From Hanleya hanleyi (taxonomy: Eukaryota; Mollusca; Polyplacophora; Lepidopleurida; Hanleyidae), in contig JAVTVY010018944.1 in assembly GCA_036873755.1 (NCBI GenBank), positions 1 to 64,000 of the forward strand: a DNA stretch of 64,000 bases, in the 5' to 3' direction. Each line of letters starts with the position of its first letter. The stretch's first letter is position 1. Under the pieces are notes generated by a model that saw only the letters and a program-made list of their open reading frames with translations, was not told the origin of the DNA and searched no databases. Shown piece by piece: positions 1 to 11,700 of the stretch. The position numbers and the translations under genes were made by a program.

Positions 1-1
1 G

Positions 2-245
2 GTGAATTTAATGCCCTACCGTGTTTTTTTGGGCTTCCCTCTATACGCGAATACCTGTATTTATTTGCTCTGTCACCAAAAAACCCACTTTGCCGAAAAA
101 ATTTCAGAAACGGTAGAAAACAGCGCCAGTCAGCTATGTTGTCATATACACAAGTTTGACCACGTGGCTTTGTTTTTCTTTCATAAGACCCGGATGTGAC
201 ATGCGCACTTGGAAACCACGACATACCTTATGATACTGTCATTAG
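2..245 (+). repeat. Direct repeat unit A, copy 1
   Basis: This segment recurs at 1424-1657 with small substitutions and indels. In both places it runs directly into a foldback element. It holds a short palindrome (CCTTATGA / TCATTAGG arms) just before the foldback, and the same palindrome appears inverted near 2886-2909. No credible protein is encoded. It probably belongs to a larger repeated unit with a period of about 1.4 kb. Confidence 0.7.
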
Positions 246-726
246 GTCCCACGTACATCCTAGCCAACATCGTAATGTAGAAGCTCCTTACCATGCATTT
301 TCCGATAAAACGTATCATGAACCGAATCGTCCGAACGGCCAACATCTGTTGTCTTTTTGAATGGATTTCGTCGCCTTTTGTACCAGTCCCCGCTTGAATA
401 TATGATCAGCTCCGCCATGTTTGTTTTCACGCTGGAGTGTCGACTGCGCAAACGGTGGCGTGTATGGTGTTTATTGCGGTCACCGTTTTTGCGCAGTCGA
501 CACTCCAGCGTGAAAACAAACATGGCGGAGCTGATCATATGTTCAAGCGGGGACTGGAACAAAAGGCATTGAAACCCACTCCAAAAGACAACAGATGTTG
601 GCCGTTCGGACGATTCGGACTAGTTCATGATACGTTTTATCGGAAAATGCATGGTAAGGAGCAACTAAATCATTGTTATACGATTCGGGCTTTTACATTA
701 CGATGGTGGCTAGGATGTACGTGGAC
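246..726. mobile_element. Palindromic foldback (MITE-like) element, copy 1
   Basis: The left end reads GTCCCACGTACATCCTAGCC and the right end is its near-exact inverse. The two arms stay complementary to a centre near 470, where a cgctggagtgtcgactgcgc arm meets its inverse. Short open frames inside both arms are by-products of the palindrome. The sister copy at 1658-2138 has almost the same length. Ends without coding capacity fit a MITE or foldback transposon; the superfamily is not identifiable. Confidence 0.75.
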
Positions 727-733
727 TGCATAG

Positions 734-990
734 GTTTTAAGATTGTAAGAGAATTTTTTTTCGAGCAGCTACGCTGGAAGATGTTTGTAACCGAGTAAAA
801 GAAGATTGTATTTTAGATTATTTAAGAGAGATTGGTTTGTTGTACAAATTTTAATGTTTGTACCTGTTTTAACGCATTAGTTTGCTGAGTTGTTGAATTG
901 AAAACTTATAATTTTGTTTGATCGTCGCTATATATAGCTGAAATATTGCTGAATGCGACGTCAAACCTTAATTTTCTCTCTCTAACATTA
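734..990 (+). mobile_element. 3' tail of an RNase H-type LINE
   Basis: From ttttaagattgtaagaga onward this matches the 3' end of the LINE at 28195-29855, including gatcgtcgctatatagctgaa-like sequence, the gaatgcgacgtcaaacctta end and a ctctctctct tail. Only the extreme 3' end remains, so it is a heavily 5'-truncated insertion. Confidence 0.65.
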
Positions 991-1007
991 ATCTTGTGGT
1001 CTCGCAG

Positions 1008-1099
1008 GGAAATGGCTCCGATATCATATCTGTGCATCTAAGATGTCTTTTGCTGCTGGGGCCCGGTGTAAACTGTCAGCCGGTGTCATTTCACAACTG
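1008..1099 (+). other. Candidate 5' coding exon (unconfirmed)
   Basis: A pyrimidine-rich tract and gtctcgcag acceptor precede this stretch, and ctg|gtaagt follows. An ATG at 1043 gives 19 in-frame codons (MSFAAGARC...) ending exactly at the donor in phase 0. No later exon could be matched, and an upstream ATG at about 1012 reads only briefly. It could be an exon of a gene that was broken by repeats, or chance. Confidence 0.25.
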
Positions 1100-1423
1100 G
1101 TAAGTCCTGTTGGTCACAAGGGTGGTGCTGATAAGGTATGGTGGTTTTTCATTGTTCCAATCGTCATGAAATTGTGAAAGAATTATCCAAATACTCGCAA
1201 AACGCATAGTCAACACACTTGATTGAATTCACTCACGTACTCAAGCGGACCTCTGATTAATTTAAGCCTAGCAGGTGACCAGAGTTATTGTTCTCTTTTT
1301 TAAAGCTCTTTTTTCCCACACCTGACTTCACAACGCAAACGAAACGAGTTCTGACAGACAAATCACAGAGCATGTTGAACCTCTTTGAATGTTTGCGATC
1401 GTTTGGCATTTTCTGCGGGTGAA

Positions 1424-1657
1424 TTTTATGTGCTAGCGTGTTGTTTTGGGCTTCTCTTTTCGCGAATACCTGTATTTATTTTCTGTCACCAAAAAACCCA
1501 CTTTGCCGAAAAAAAATCAGAAACGGCAGAAAACAGTGCCAGCCAGCTATGTTGTCATATACAAACGTTTGACCACGTGGCTTTGTTTTTCTTTCCTAAG
1601 ACCCGGATGTGACATGCGCACTTGAAACCACGACATACCTTATGATACTGTCATTAG
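1424..1657 (+). repeat. Direct repeat unit A, copy 2
   Basis: Second copy of the 2-245 segment, again abutting a foldback element. The shared order (unit, then foldback) shows the two were duplicated together. Confidence 0.7.
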
Positions 1658-2138
1658 GTCCCACGTATATCCTAGCCAACATCGTAATGTAGAAGCTCCT
1701 TACCATGCATTTTCCGATAAAACGTATCATGAACCGAATCGTCCGAACGGCCAACATCTGTTGTCTTTTTGAGTGGATTTCGCCGCCTTTTGTACCAGTC
1801 CCCGCTTGAATATATGATCAGCTCCGCCATGTTTGTTTTCACGCTGGAGTGTCGACTGCGCAAACGGTGGCGTGTATGATGTTTATTGCGGTCACCGTTT
1901 TGCGCAGTCGACACTCCAGCGTGAAAACAAACATGGCAGAGCTGTTTGAAATTTTCAGCGGCGACTGGTACAAAAGGCGGCGAAACTCACTCAAAAAGAC
2001 AACAGATGTTGGCCGTTCGGACCATTCGGACTAGTTCATGATACGTTTTATCGGAAAATGCATGGTAAGGAGCAACTAAATCATTGTTATACGATTCGGG
2101 CTTTTACATTACGATGGTGGCTAGGATGTACGTGGGAC
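1658..2138. mobile_element. Palindromic foldback (MITE-like) element, copy 2
   Basis: The ends GTCCCACGTA...TACGTGGGAC are exact inverses, with attag before and taac after. Internal arms match copy 1 apart from a changed segment around 1940-1990. A target duplication is not clear because ttag and taac are themselves palindromic. Confidence 0.75.
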
Positions 2139-2989
2139 TAACACAGAAACTCTGGCTGTGATAGGTGAATATAGGTAAGGGGGCGTGGCATTCCTATCAC
2201 AGCCCAGATCGAGGGTGGGTTAAATTTTAACGATACAAATTTATGTCGCGAAAGCGGCTTTTCGCTGACGAAAATAACGAAACAGGAGAGAAAAAATATG
2301 CCAATTTGATACAGTTTGACCGACCTGAGCTTCTTTGTCCATGTATCTATCACGACTGTTTTGATGCTGACAAAATATGATCAAATGTGTGAAAAAACCT
2401 CCATTGATTTTAACGTTTTCGCGCCTTTCTGGCATCTTGTGAGAATATGACCTTCGCTATTTTGATCTCGTGACCTTTCTGATCACGTGAATAAACACAC
2501 GTCGCTATTGGTTTAAAACCAACATGGATTCTTGGTGACGTGAGTCAAAAGGTCAACCCCATTCTGCGCATGTCCCTGTAAACTATGGAGAAAGAAACAC
2601 AACGGTTTTGTTGACAAAATCCGTGTTTGATGGCAGATTCCAGCTAATTAAAGGAGTCATTAGGTGGTTGTCATAGTGCTGGAGATGCCAAATCATATTA
2701 TTTATTCGATAAAATGCTTTTTGTGCCTCTGTCTCAATTCCCCACGCCGTGTGCAGTTAAAGATCTCGAGCGACTGACGTCTTTTTTATTTTTTTCCTTT
2801 TCGGTCTGTATAAGTGATTCGGGCTAAGGGGTCAGCAACAACAACCAAAAAAAAATGGACTCCTTAGCCGATGTTTTCGGGCGAACGTGGGACCTAATGA
2901 CAGTATCATTAGGTTCCAGTTGGGGCTAACGACTAGAGCGCCATCTGCTTTGGATAAGAAGCTTTATTTACATTATTCACATACACCCG
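2139..2989. other. Gene-free interval
   Basis: No credible gene is seen. Positions 2886-2909 repeat, in inverse orientation, the short palindrome that flanks both foldbacks. The rest is unique within the window. Confidence 0.5.
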
Positions 2990-3290
2990 CAGATGATATG
3001 GATAAGAAGTATGTTGTTTGTAGTGATTTAGGGTGCAAAGTCAGACCTTTATTCCTCCGTTTTCACTCTGTCATCATGTCATGTATTTTAACTGAGTGTA
3101 AACGAAGAAAGGTGAGAATGGTTCCCAGTCAAGGGTGTACGCTATGAGAAATATTCATATATAATTAGTGTATAGGCTATATGCGCTTGGAGGTACATGT
3201 ATTTCTTCAAGTACCGGTGGTATTTCTTCACTTTGTCCCACTCTTGCATATCGTTCCAATTTATTACCTGTACATGGTAGGATCAAAAAC
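2990..3290 (+). repeat. Duplicated repeat B, copy 1
   Basis: It starts near gatgatatggataagaag and includes a stretch about 160 bp long that recurs at 4178-4345, then a stretch that recurs at 4625-4715 (cctggaggt...cctgtacatggtagga). Copy 1 is uninterrupted and serves as the empty site for the LINE inserted in copy 2. A gcgccatctg...gctttatttaca motif just upstream (2938) also recurs at 3611. Confidence 0.65.
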
Positions 3291-3819
3291 GGCAAATATT
3301 GAAAAGAAAGGGGGGAAAAATAGCCACAACTGTTCCCATCAATAATGCCTCCGGTTGATATTCAGGCTGTCAGGCGAGCTTAACTTCTCGTGGGTGACAC
3401 GTTTATACTGTTTAGACATATTTTCCACCAACAGTACAATTACTAAATACTAATTATAACTGAATAAGACGAAGATGCCTACACATTGCGACCAACAAAA
3501 TGCCAGCATGCGTATGGTGAACTATTTGAACATTGGTCGATGCCCGGATGTTACTAGTCCTCGAGCGACAGCGCCATCTGTATTGTGGCATTCAGCTGCT
3601 GACGACTATAGCGCCATCTGTTTTGGGTAAGATGCTTTATTTACATACACCCCCAAATAGGCAGTGCAATCAAGTGAAATACAATGACATTTATAAACAA
3701 TACTAGCATAACAAATCGGTCAAGAACACTAGAATGAGCACAAGTGAAATATTATGCCATTTAGTTTAGCATATATGATGGTCACAACATGGAAAGTTCG
3801 AGCGGCAGATAATATGGAT

Positions 3820-4172
3820 TAGATTCAGATTTATTTGCACAACTATGCCATATAGGCCAAAGGCAATACAATTAGAACAGGCAAAAACACAAACAATACT
3901 ATTACCTTGAAACCATCCCGCCGGGTATCCAGGTCTATGTGTGTATATACCACAATGAACTGAGTGAACATTCATACTGAATACGAGGCAAAGCATGCAT
4001 GAGCGAACCTCCCCATCGCGTAGGGGATACAGACTACATCCACAGATAGTTCAATACGCCTGTCAATATGAGATGGGCACTCTAATAGAAAATGTTTTTC
4101 ATCTTCTACTACATTACAAAGAGAACATAATCTGGTCTCCCCAGGCACCCCTTTTATATACCTTCCACGCTC
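3820..4172 (-). mobile_element. 5'-truncated LINE with target-site duplications
   Basis: On the minus strand this encodes the C-terminal end of a LINE ORF2, with the pattern GRY...P.ET.LCSLCN..EDEKHFLLECP, typical of the region after the reverse transcriptase. A 3' UTR follows, ending in gtgcaaataaatctgaatc. The 9-bp AATATGGAT flanks it at 3811-3819 and 4173-4181. The uninterrupted paralogous site at about 2994 supports the insertion. The clade (CR1, L2 or RTE-like) is not resolved. Confidence 0.7.
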
Positions 4173-4181
4173 AATATGGAT

Positions 4182-4720
4182 AAGGAGTATGTTGTTTGTA
4201 GTGATTTATGGTGCACAGTCAGACCTTTATTCCTCCATTTTCACTCTGTTATCATGTCATGTATTTTAACGGCGTGTAAACGAAGAAAGGTGAGAATGGT
4301 TCCCAGTCAAGGGTGTACGCTATAATGAGAGATATTCATATAGCGAAGAAGTTCATATAGGCTATAAGACAAGATAAGATAACTTTATTGACACTAAAAC
4401 ACAGTCACATGGCTGGTATATGGTCATTTGGCACAAAAGAACGAAAATACAACTGTCAGCGCGAAACAATAACATTTAACAAACAGGTTGAAGTACGGTA
4501 TATAATACCGTGTATACGTATAGCAGTTACCAGTTGGACTAGTTGAAGTATAGATAGGACTATACACGTATTTTCAAGACACTAATAAGTTTCAGTCTTC
4601 CGCAAGTTCTCACATAGTTCTCTCTGTATGCGCCTGGAGGTATTTCTTCAAGTACCGGTATTTTTTCACTTTGTCCTACTTTTGCATATCGCTTAATTAC
4701 CTGTACATGGTAGGATTCTG
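4182..4720 (+). repeat. Duplicated repeat B, copy 2 (interrupted)
   Basis: 4182-4345 and 4625-4720 match copy 1 at 2990-3290. The intervening 4350-4620 is extra sequence beginning with agacaagataagataacttt, which resembles a reverse-strand retroelement tail. The left edge is the LINE target duplication. Confidence 0.6.
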
Positions 4721-5012
4721 TTGGTGGACTGTTAGTCCCCGAGGCCCGCCCTCTGTACGTGTCTCTCGACAGATATATGTATACACTGAGAGAAAAAGGA
4801 GAATCGTAGTAATGCTTGAAGGGGAATCCAGCAACGGTACCTCTCACGAGACCGCAACTGAATCAACAGGATGCCCTAATGGGGATCATAAGGAGATTCC
4901 TCTGGATGCCTTGGGTTCTCGGGAGGGGGGGTGGAAGGGAGAATTCATTGCTGGATTCTCCATTTCTCTCAGTGTTATGAATAAATTATGAATGAATAAC
5001 AACAACAACAAC
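4692..5012 (+). mobile_element. Retroelement 3' end with motif shared with Naiad 5' UTR
   Basis: Positions 4692-4757 (ttacctgt...gattctgttggtggac...ccccgaggcc) align with the leader of the Naiad element at 23563-23627. The segment then runs through a short open frame to ttatgaatgaataac(aac)n, the kind of simple tail found at the 3' end of non-LTR elements. No catalytic domain is present. It may be a LINE or SINE end carrying a shared structural leader. Confidence 0.4.
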
Positions 5013-5627
5013 GATGGTTTGCTACTGTCCACTCCTGTTTTCATCATTGATAGGAATTCTCTTAGTCTGACTTATAATGACTTCGATCAATTTGGCAAAT
5101 ATTATCCTTAGAAAATGACCACAAGAATTTAAACACAATGTACAAGTGTGGATAGTAACAAACCTGTGTTGTCCTTCACATTGATGATTCATCCTTGTAC
5201 ATCATCGCGTTGATCCAAGAACTTGAGGGATACTGTTTCACATTTGGAACAAAAGATTTGCAAAACCATTCTTGGGCTGACTACAAATGTAACTAGTGTA
5301 AAATATGACGTCGATGGCATGTAGAAACTTAAGATTGTAGATTTTACAGAACAAAGGCGACCCATGGTAGTCATTAAACAACAGACAGGCTGATGTAATA
5401 CCAAAATCACACGCATGCGCCGAAGATCTCACAGCCACGTGGTGGGGTGATCAGGGGAATCGTGTGGAGAAATTGGGGAATCGTGACGAATCCCTGGGGT
5501 ATCTTGTCGAGAACCAGGGGTTTCTAATTTCCAGATAACCTTTCCGGCATCATAGTAATTCCTCTGGGGAATCGTTCTGAAACCTATGGAAATATACCCG
5601 AGAACCAAGGGTCTCCAGCGTCTAGAT
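5013..5627. other. Gene-free flank left of the CACTA-like element
   Basis: Only weak internal repeats are visible, such as ggggaatcgtg variants at 5450-5580. No credible gene, RNA or transposon protein was found. Confidence 0.5.
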
Positions 5628-5945
5628 CCCAGCAAACATTGCCGTTACGGGCCGGTACTGGTCGTATTACGACAGTTCCGGAAGCCCAGTGTCGGCTTGA
5701 CAGAAACGACCCATCACTGGTGCGGTACTGGGGCTATGTCTGCATACCAGAACCGGTTAGACGGAAACGGCCCAGTACTGGTCCGACGTGGTCAATTGCA
5801 TCCTCGGTACCGGGCCTGTGTCTGTGTACCAGTATCGGTTTGACGGAAATGGTCCAGTACTGGCCCGGCCTCTGAATCACTGAACCAGCTGTGCCGGGAA
5901 TCAGTGAAAGGCCCGACGTCGGACCAGTTCAGACCGGAAGTCATA
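5628..5945. repeat. Left terminal and subterminal repeat region
   Basis: At least six variants of ggccNgtactgg or its inverse occur here, mixed with cggtttgacggaaa-like spacers. In CACTA elements such clusters bind the element-encoded accessory protein; that role is inferred for this one. Confidence 0.65.
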
Positions 5946-6286
5946 TCTACAAGGAACTGTGGGTAAACCGCTCAACCACAACTGTCGTCTGCTAGTTCAA
6001 ACTCGTTTTCTTCGGAGACAAATTTTCACCCGCTTCACGGTAAGTCTCTTCATTCATCTACTTATTTTGATCCATTTTGCTATATTTTCATCTCTAGCGT
6101 TCAGTTATTTACATAAATTTTGCAAAGCAGTTGGCACTTTTCCTGATTTTCAAATTTCTTTTGAACGACTCGGTTGCAACAACAGCACTCATAGCCCCCC
6201 CCCCCCCCTTTCCCCCTGCGCCCTCCTAGCTAGGCCGATATCTAGCGATATTGTCATAGAACAGAACCAATTTTGTGGTTCTAGTC

Positions 6287-8323
6287 ATGTCTTACTGGAC
6301 GAAGCGAAGAAAAGTTCAAGCAAAAATACAAAGGCACTTAGGAAATGTTGCAGATAATTTTATCCAGTCGCTTCATGATACCAGTATGGTTACTGATGAA
6401 GACAGACAGGGTGTTCGCGACTTGGATACACGCCGAGATCCCATTATAGAAACTGATGGCGATGAAGATCATCCTCTCCCCGAAACAAGCTATGGTTCAA
6501 ATGAAGTTGAAGTAACAGATGATGATTTCGACTATAGCTCAGACTTCCAAATTGATGACACTGAATCATCAGCAGATAATGATGATGAAACAGAGACTGA
6601 TCTCTCGATTTTACTGGCTAATTGGGCCGTAGAAAATAAAATAACCCATGCTGCTTTAGGAAATCTGTTGGACATTCTCAAAAGGTCCCATCCTAATCTG
6701 CCCAAAGACCCCCGGACCCTTCTATCTACCGGTAGAGTACAAGGAATAAAGACAATAGGTGGCGGCTCATACTACCATTTTGGTATTCAGTCTGGAATAA
6801 TTGAGAAATTAGCATCGCACCCAAAACTGCAAAGTGAGGACACAATATTCCTTCAATTAAGTACTGATGGCCTACCTTTGTTCAAAAGCAGTAACGCACA
6901 ATTCTGGCCTATTCTAGGTCTATTGCAAACATCCAGCAAGTCTGAGCCATTTATTATCGGTTTGTTCTTTGGGAAGGTAAAACCATCCAACCCTGAGGAA
7001 TTTCTGGCTGATTTTCTGGAAGAAATGGCTCTGTTACAGTCGCATGGATTCACTTATAATGGACGATTCTATGGCATTTCCATCACCTCTGTTATTTGTG
7101 ACGCCCCAGCCCGTGCTTTCATTAAAAGAGTCAAGTCCCATAGTGGTTATTCCGGGTGTGAGAAATGTACCCAGACTGGGGTATATAATGGAAAAATGAC
7201 TTTTCCTCAAACAGATGCCCCACTTCGAACAGATGAATCTTTCACCAGAGTGGAAGATGAAGATCATCACACTGGACCAAATCCATTCAGCCGGATATCA
7301 CTTGGAATGGTCTCAAAATTCCCTATAGATTATATGCACTTAGTTTGCCTTGGGGTCGTGCGGCGTCTTTTGATGCTGTGGATGAAAGGACCTCTGAAAA
7401 CTCGTTTGGGACGTGCAACAAAATCGCTGATTTCTGAATGCTTGGTATCTCTTCAAAAGTTTATCCCAAAGGAATTTGCCAGAAAACCGCGGTCCCTCGC
7501 TGAAATCGAAAGGTGGAAAGCTACCGAGTTTAGACTTTTCCTTCTTTACACAGGACCAGTGGTTTTAAAGGGGAAAGTAGGTGACGAGGTGTACAAGAAC
7601 TTCCTGTTGCTCTCAGTAGGAATCAGCATCCTTGTTAACCCACTTCTGTGCTCTCGTCTTTGTGATTATGCCAACAATATTTTGATTAAATTTGTTCAGC
7701 ATTTTGAGAAGTTGTATGGATCAGATCAACTCGTGTACAATGTTCACAACTTAGTTCATCTTGCTCAGGATGTGAAACAGCACGGACCCCTCGACACATT
7801 TTCAGCGTTTCCCTTTGAAAACTTTCTGAAGACTCTGAAAAGCTTCATCAGAAAGCCAAACTTTGCTCTACAGCAGGTGGTTTTGAGGCTATCAGAGAAA
7901 TCTAAATTACCAGTAGCACCTGCTCCAAAGACACCTCATTTACCTCTGAAAAAATCACATGATCGAGGCCCCCTTCCTTCTGAAAGTGCATACGTTCCTT
8001 GCGCACAGTTCCGCGAAGTTCACTTGGATAACTTCATGGTTTCGACAAACACTGGGGATAACTGTGTGAAAATTGGATCAAAGTTGTGCCTTGTCAAAAA
8101 CATATTAAAGTGTGAAACAGGGGTACACGTTGTATTCCAGACTTTCATGGTTTGTCAGGCCTTCTTCACCTATCCCCTAACTTCAAGCCACATTGACGTT
8201 AATACTGTTTCACAAATTTCTGATCAACTGCAAGTTGCTAAAATTCAGTCAGTAAAAGGAAAGTATGTTTTATTGCCATACCAGCAAAAGCAAGTTGCCA
8301 TTCCTCTCTTTCACACGTTTTAG
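6287..8323 (+). CDS. CACTA/EnSpm-like DDE transposase
   Basis: A 678-aa protein that should cut and rejoin the element ends in the nucleus. The start is the ATG at 6287, two bases after a ttctag acceptor. A gtaagt donor at 6040 suggests a 5' UTR intron (6040-6284). An acidic N-terminus (to about residue 110) leads into the catalytic core. Candidate DDE residues are D194 in STDGLPLF, D272 in CDAPAR and E511 in FPFENF. Also diagnostic are the CEKC pair just after CDAPAR, FPIDYMHLVCLGVVRR, and the PRSLAEIERWKATEF...LLYTGPVVL block. The frame is open throughout and could be functional. Related metazoan proteins are the EnSpm/CMC type; a KDZ-type relation was considered and fits less well. Confidence 0.8.
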   Translation: MSYWTKRRKVQAKIQRHLGNVADNFIQSLHDTSMVTDEDRQGVRDLDTRRDPIIETDGDEDHPLPETSYGSNEVEVTDDDFDYSSDFQIDDTESSADNDDETETDLSILLANWAVENKITHAALGNLLDILKRSHPNLPKDPRTLLSTGRVQGIKTIGGGSYYHFGIQSGIIEKLASHPKLQSEDTIFLQLSTDGLPLFKSSNAQFWPILGLLQTSSKSEPFIIGLFFGKVKPSNPEEFLADFLEEMALLQSHGFTYNGRFYGISITSVICDAPARAFIKRVKSHSGYSGCEKCTQTGVYNGKMTFPQTDAPLRTDESFTRVEDEDHHTGPNPFSRISLGMVSKFPIDYMHLVCLGVVRRLLMLWMKGPLKTRLGRATKSLISECLVSLQKFIPKEFARKPRSLAEIERWKATEFRLFLLYTGPVVLKGKVGDEVYKNFLLLSVGISILVNPLLCSRLCDYANNILIKFVQHFEKLYGSDQLVYNVHNLVHLAQDVKQHGPLDTFSAFPFENFLKTLKSFIRKPNFALQQVVLRLSEKSKLPVAPAPKTPHLPLKKSHDRGPLPSESAYVPCAQFREVHLDNFMVSTNTGDNCVKIGSKLCLVKNILKCETGVHVVFQTFMVCQAFFTYPLTSSHIDVNTVSQISDQLQVAKIQSVKGKYVLLPYQQKQVAIPLFHTF

Positions 8324-8732
8324 TTTGACTCTTATTGACCCTGTGCCCTATTCAAAGCCCTATTCAAATTATATGAACCCTGGCGGTTCTAGTTTAAGCT
8401 TTAAGGCGGGGGGGGGGGGATAGGGGGTAATTGGCAGTTATCAACAGATTGCTATTTCGCGTTATATCGTGAGTCGAAATTGCATGAGAAGGATAAAATA
8501 ATAAGTTACGCACCTGTCTCAAGTTACAGGAAGCCAAAACAATTTTATTCACTGTCAATTCATTTTTCTCAAAAATTCAAACTGATTGTAGGAAACTAAG
8601 AACAGTTTAAAAACACGAAAGCAATATTATCATTTCGTATATCATTAGCGCGTTTAACTTTTTTAAACATTTCAATTCCTGGAGTAAGTGTACTGAATTT
8701 TACTTATTCCAGAGGAGACGTAGACTGATAAA
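8324..8732. other. Spacer between the two transposon genes
   Basis: It contains a poly-G run near 8407 and AT-rich sequence. It presumably holds the transposase 3' end and the promoter of the second gene, although no clear TATA or AATAAA stands out. Confidence 0.4.
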
Positions 8733-11700
8733 ATGTACGCAGTTGTGGTTTTCGATGATACAAGTGAAGTTGAATTAGTGGCCTCAAATTGGCTGGAGTC
8801 AAATAAAAAGACGTACTGGCCACCGTTCAAATCGTCGGCAGCCTTCACAAAGGCTGTTAAAGACAAACTTGAGCCAGACAAGAAAACATGGATGAGCTAT
8901 AAGATCCGTGTGCTGTCTGCTTGTGGTGAGTATGCCTATCCACTGCCTGTTCAAGATAATATATCCCAGAAGATTTTGGCGTTATGTCTGAAATTTGGAG
9001 TTAATTTTTCATACAATGTTGAAATTTCACACAGTATATAAACTGAGAAAAATAGTAATTTTATTCCCGTACTTCACGAAATTCAAAAACATACCATGTC
9101 ATTTTGGGACCACGATGACGTTGATCTGCCAGTATTAGGCCTGTAACATACATGCAATATTGAAAACTACTGGGAGAATTTTCTTGATATCATACGTTGG
9201 AATAAAATTACTATAATTGAGGTCATATAACTATGGGAAGTTTCGATGTTGTACGAAAAATTGTCTCCGAAATATTGGGGATATATTTTCTAGGAATGTC
9301 GGAAGTAATTCAATCATCCTATTAGAATTCAGTGACCCCCAATTTTATGGACAAGATTCAACCAGTTCTATTAACTGGTGACCCTCTCAAATGTTTAATA
9401 TGACTAAGAGAAAAAAAAGATTACTTTCATGATTTTGTACAAGTCAGCGTTCTGTTCTAATAAATTTGATCTGCTGTGATTCTTTGGTGAGATATTTCAC
9501 TTCCTGTGAATTACCGTACGCTCAAGCGAATATAAAAGTATATGTCCATTTCAATTTATCTTATTTGGAAATGAAGAAAATACACAAGTGGCTTCGCATG
9601 TATTTACTTTTTGCAGCATGTATACAACAAACTGATCTTATAAATAAATTTATCTATTTATTGCATAGATATATAGGTGGTCATATTGTGAACAGTTAGC
9701 GAAAATGATGTAATGGCTTTGGAAGACATAACTTAAAGAATTTGATGGGATAGACTCTTTCAGAATCTTGATCCGAGAAAATGGTATGGCCAAGTAAACG
9801 AGAGCATTTTTACAGCATAAACCATAAAATTATTTATTACAGTATAGTTGTTTTATAGATAAACTTGCGTTATATATTACAGAGAGTTACGAGGATGGTA
9901 GGAGAAAACTGATTATGGCAGAGGAGACATCCGATTTACAGACGGATGGTGAAGAGGCGCCGATGGGAAAGGGTGCTCGGAAGTACGTATTCTGTCATAT
10001 TTGAACTTGTTACCTAACTTGCTGTACCAGTGTCAGTATATCACTGAATAGTGAAAACTTGTGAAAATGATCAGTTCATATACGGAAAATCTTATCAATA
10101 CTGCAGGCTAAAAGCAAGTCATCTGTGAATGTATAAACCAGATATTCATAAATACTGAACTTCTATAACAGATTGATAGCTATGTACCAACTGGGAACAG
10201 TTGAAAAGTCTGAGTAACTATTACGGAAATTAATGTACAACATGTAAGCCATTAAGATTGTTCATCAGGTAATCTTTAGTAATGTCTCTGATCGTGCAAG
10301 GAAATGAAAAAAAATTCATTCTACTTTACTGAACTGACGAATGAACGGATAGGAATAACATACATAGCGGCATTTGTCGAAGTGATAGAAAAGATATGTT
10401 TCATTTCTTTGTTATTCTTTATTCCTACAGACGTAAGCCAAAACCATTGTTCTCGGGTGGTGAGAGTGCTGATGAGGAAGAGCTTGTCTCCCCGCCAAGT
10501 AAGAAACCAGCAAAACCTCCCACACCTCCACCTTTTCCTGGCAGTTTTTCTCTTTCGGGATCGGGGTCAGCGGACAGTATCCCAGATTCTGGATACAATC
10601 CCCCACAAAGACAAGCAAGGCAATATACTGGCGGATTGAATGACAGCTCTCCCCAGCGAGCTGGTTCTTCCCATGTGATACGAGCCGCATCTCATCGAAG
10701 TTTAGGTTAGTTCTTGACATCTTTTGGACAGGACAAAGAGAGCGAATGGGCAGGGCTAGATGCTGGAATTAACTAGACTTCTTGTTTACACAAACTTGAA
10801 TACCTGTACAATATGTTATCAAGCATTTTATATCTCACGCAGATGTAACAAATGTAAACAGACATGAAAGTAGGCTTGATATGTGTAGCATACCGGTATC
10901 TTACAATAGATGGACGTTAGCTGAACATGTTGCATAAATAATGTTAAAAGTATGCGGGATTTTAGTAAAGTAGTAACATCTGCTCGTCACCGCTATTAAT
11001 TGATTTATTAGTTTTAATGGAGTGTGTGTGAGAGGGCGGGGGTGAGGGGGTCGAGGTAGTTTTCCTCTCCCTCTCTCTCCATCCCCCTCCATTCTAATTA
11101 AGTAATTAACAACAGTAATTAACCCGTGTATGTTTAATTGACAATCAGCTATTATATTTTCAAGAATCAGAACTGGAAGCAGTGGTCCCTAGCAGCAGTG
11201 AAAGTGCAAGCAATAACTCTGTGAGGCCTTTTCCAGGGTTGTCTGGTGAGTAATTCGATGTTTAACAACCATTCCTTAACCAGGCTCATCCATTCCACTG
11301 ATGATCTGGTCAGTTTGACTGATATATATTCGTGACTGTGTATGGATTAAACCACTTTTGTATCTAGAGCAAATATTGATTAAACATGTTGAAAGAAAGG
11401 CTAAATATTGCTAAGTTGACAAAGTGCATTGGTGGATCTGGTCGGCCGTTGTATCTGTGAAATAAATATGTTAACAGCAATTACAGGAAGGGATATGACC
11501 GCTGTCTGCAAATGCTAAAGGTAGAAGTCATCAACCAAAACTTGGATATATTGTGACGTGATTTGTTTTACTGTTTTATTAATTTATAGCCAACGAAGTA
11601 CAAGTATTCAGAGCCATTAGTGAGGTCCAGGTAACCGTTGAAGACATGCACAACGAGTTATTATCTCAACGACGAATACTGAACAAAATTTGGCAGAAGC

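Noticed and set aside
260..733. Protein frames of 70-100 codons in the foldbacks at 0.3-0.7 and 1.7-2.0 kb
   Set aside because: The same peptide is read on both strands because the DNA is palindromic.
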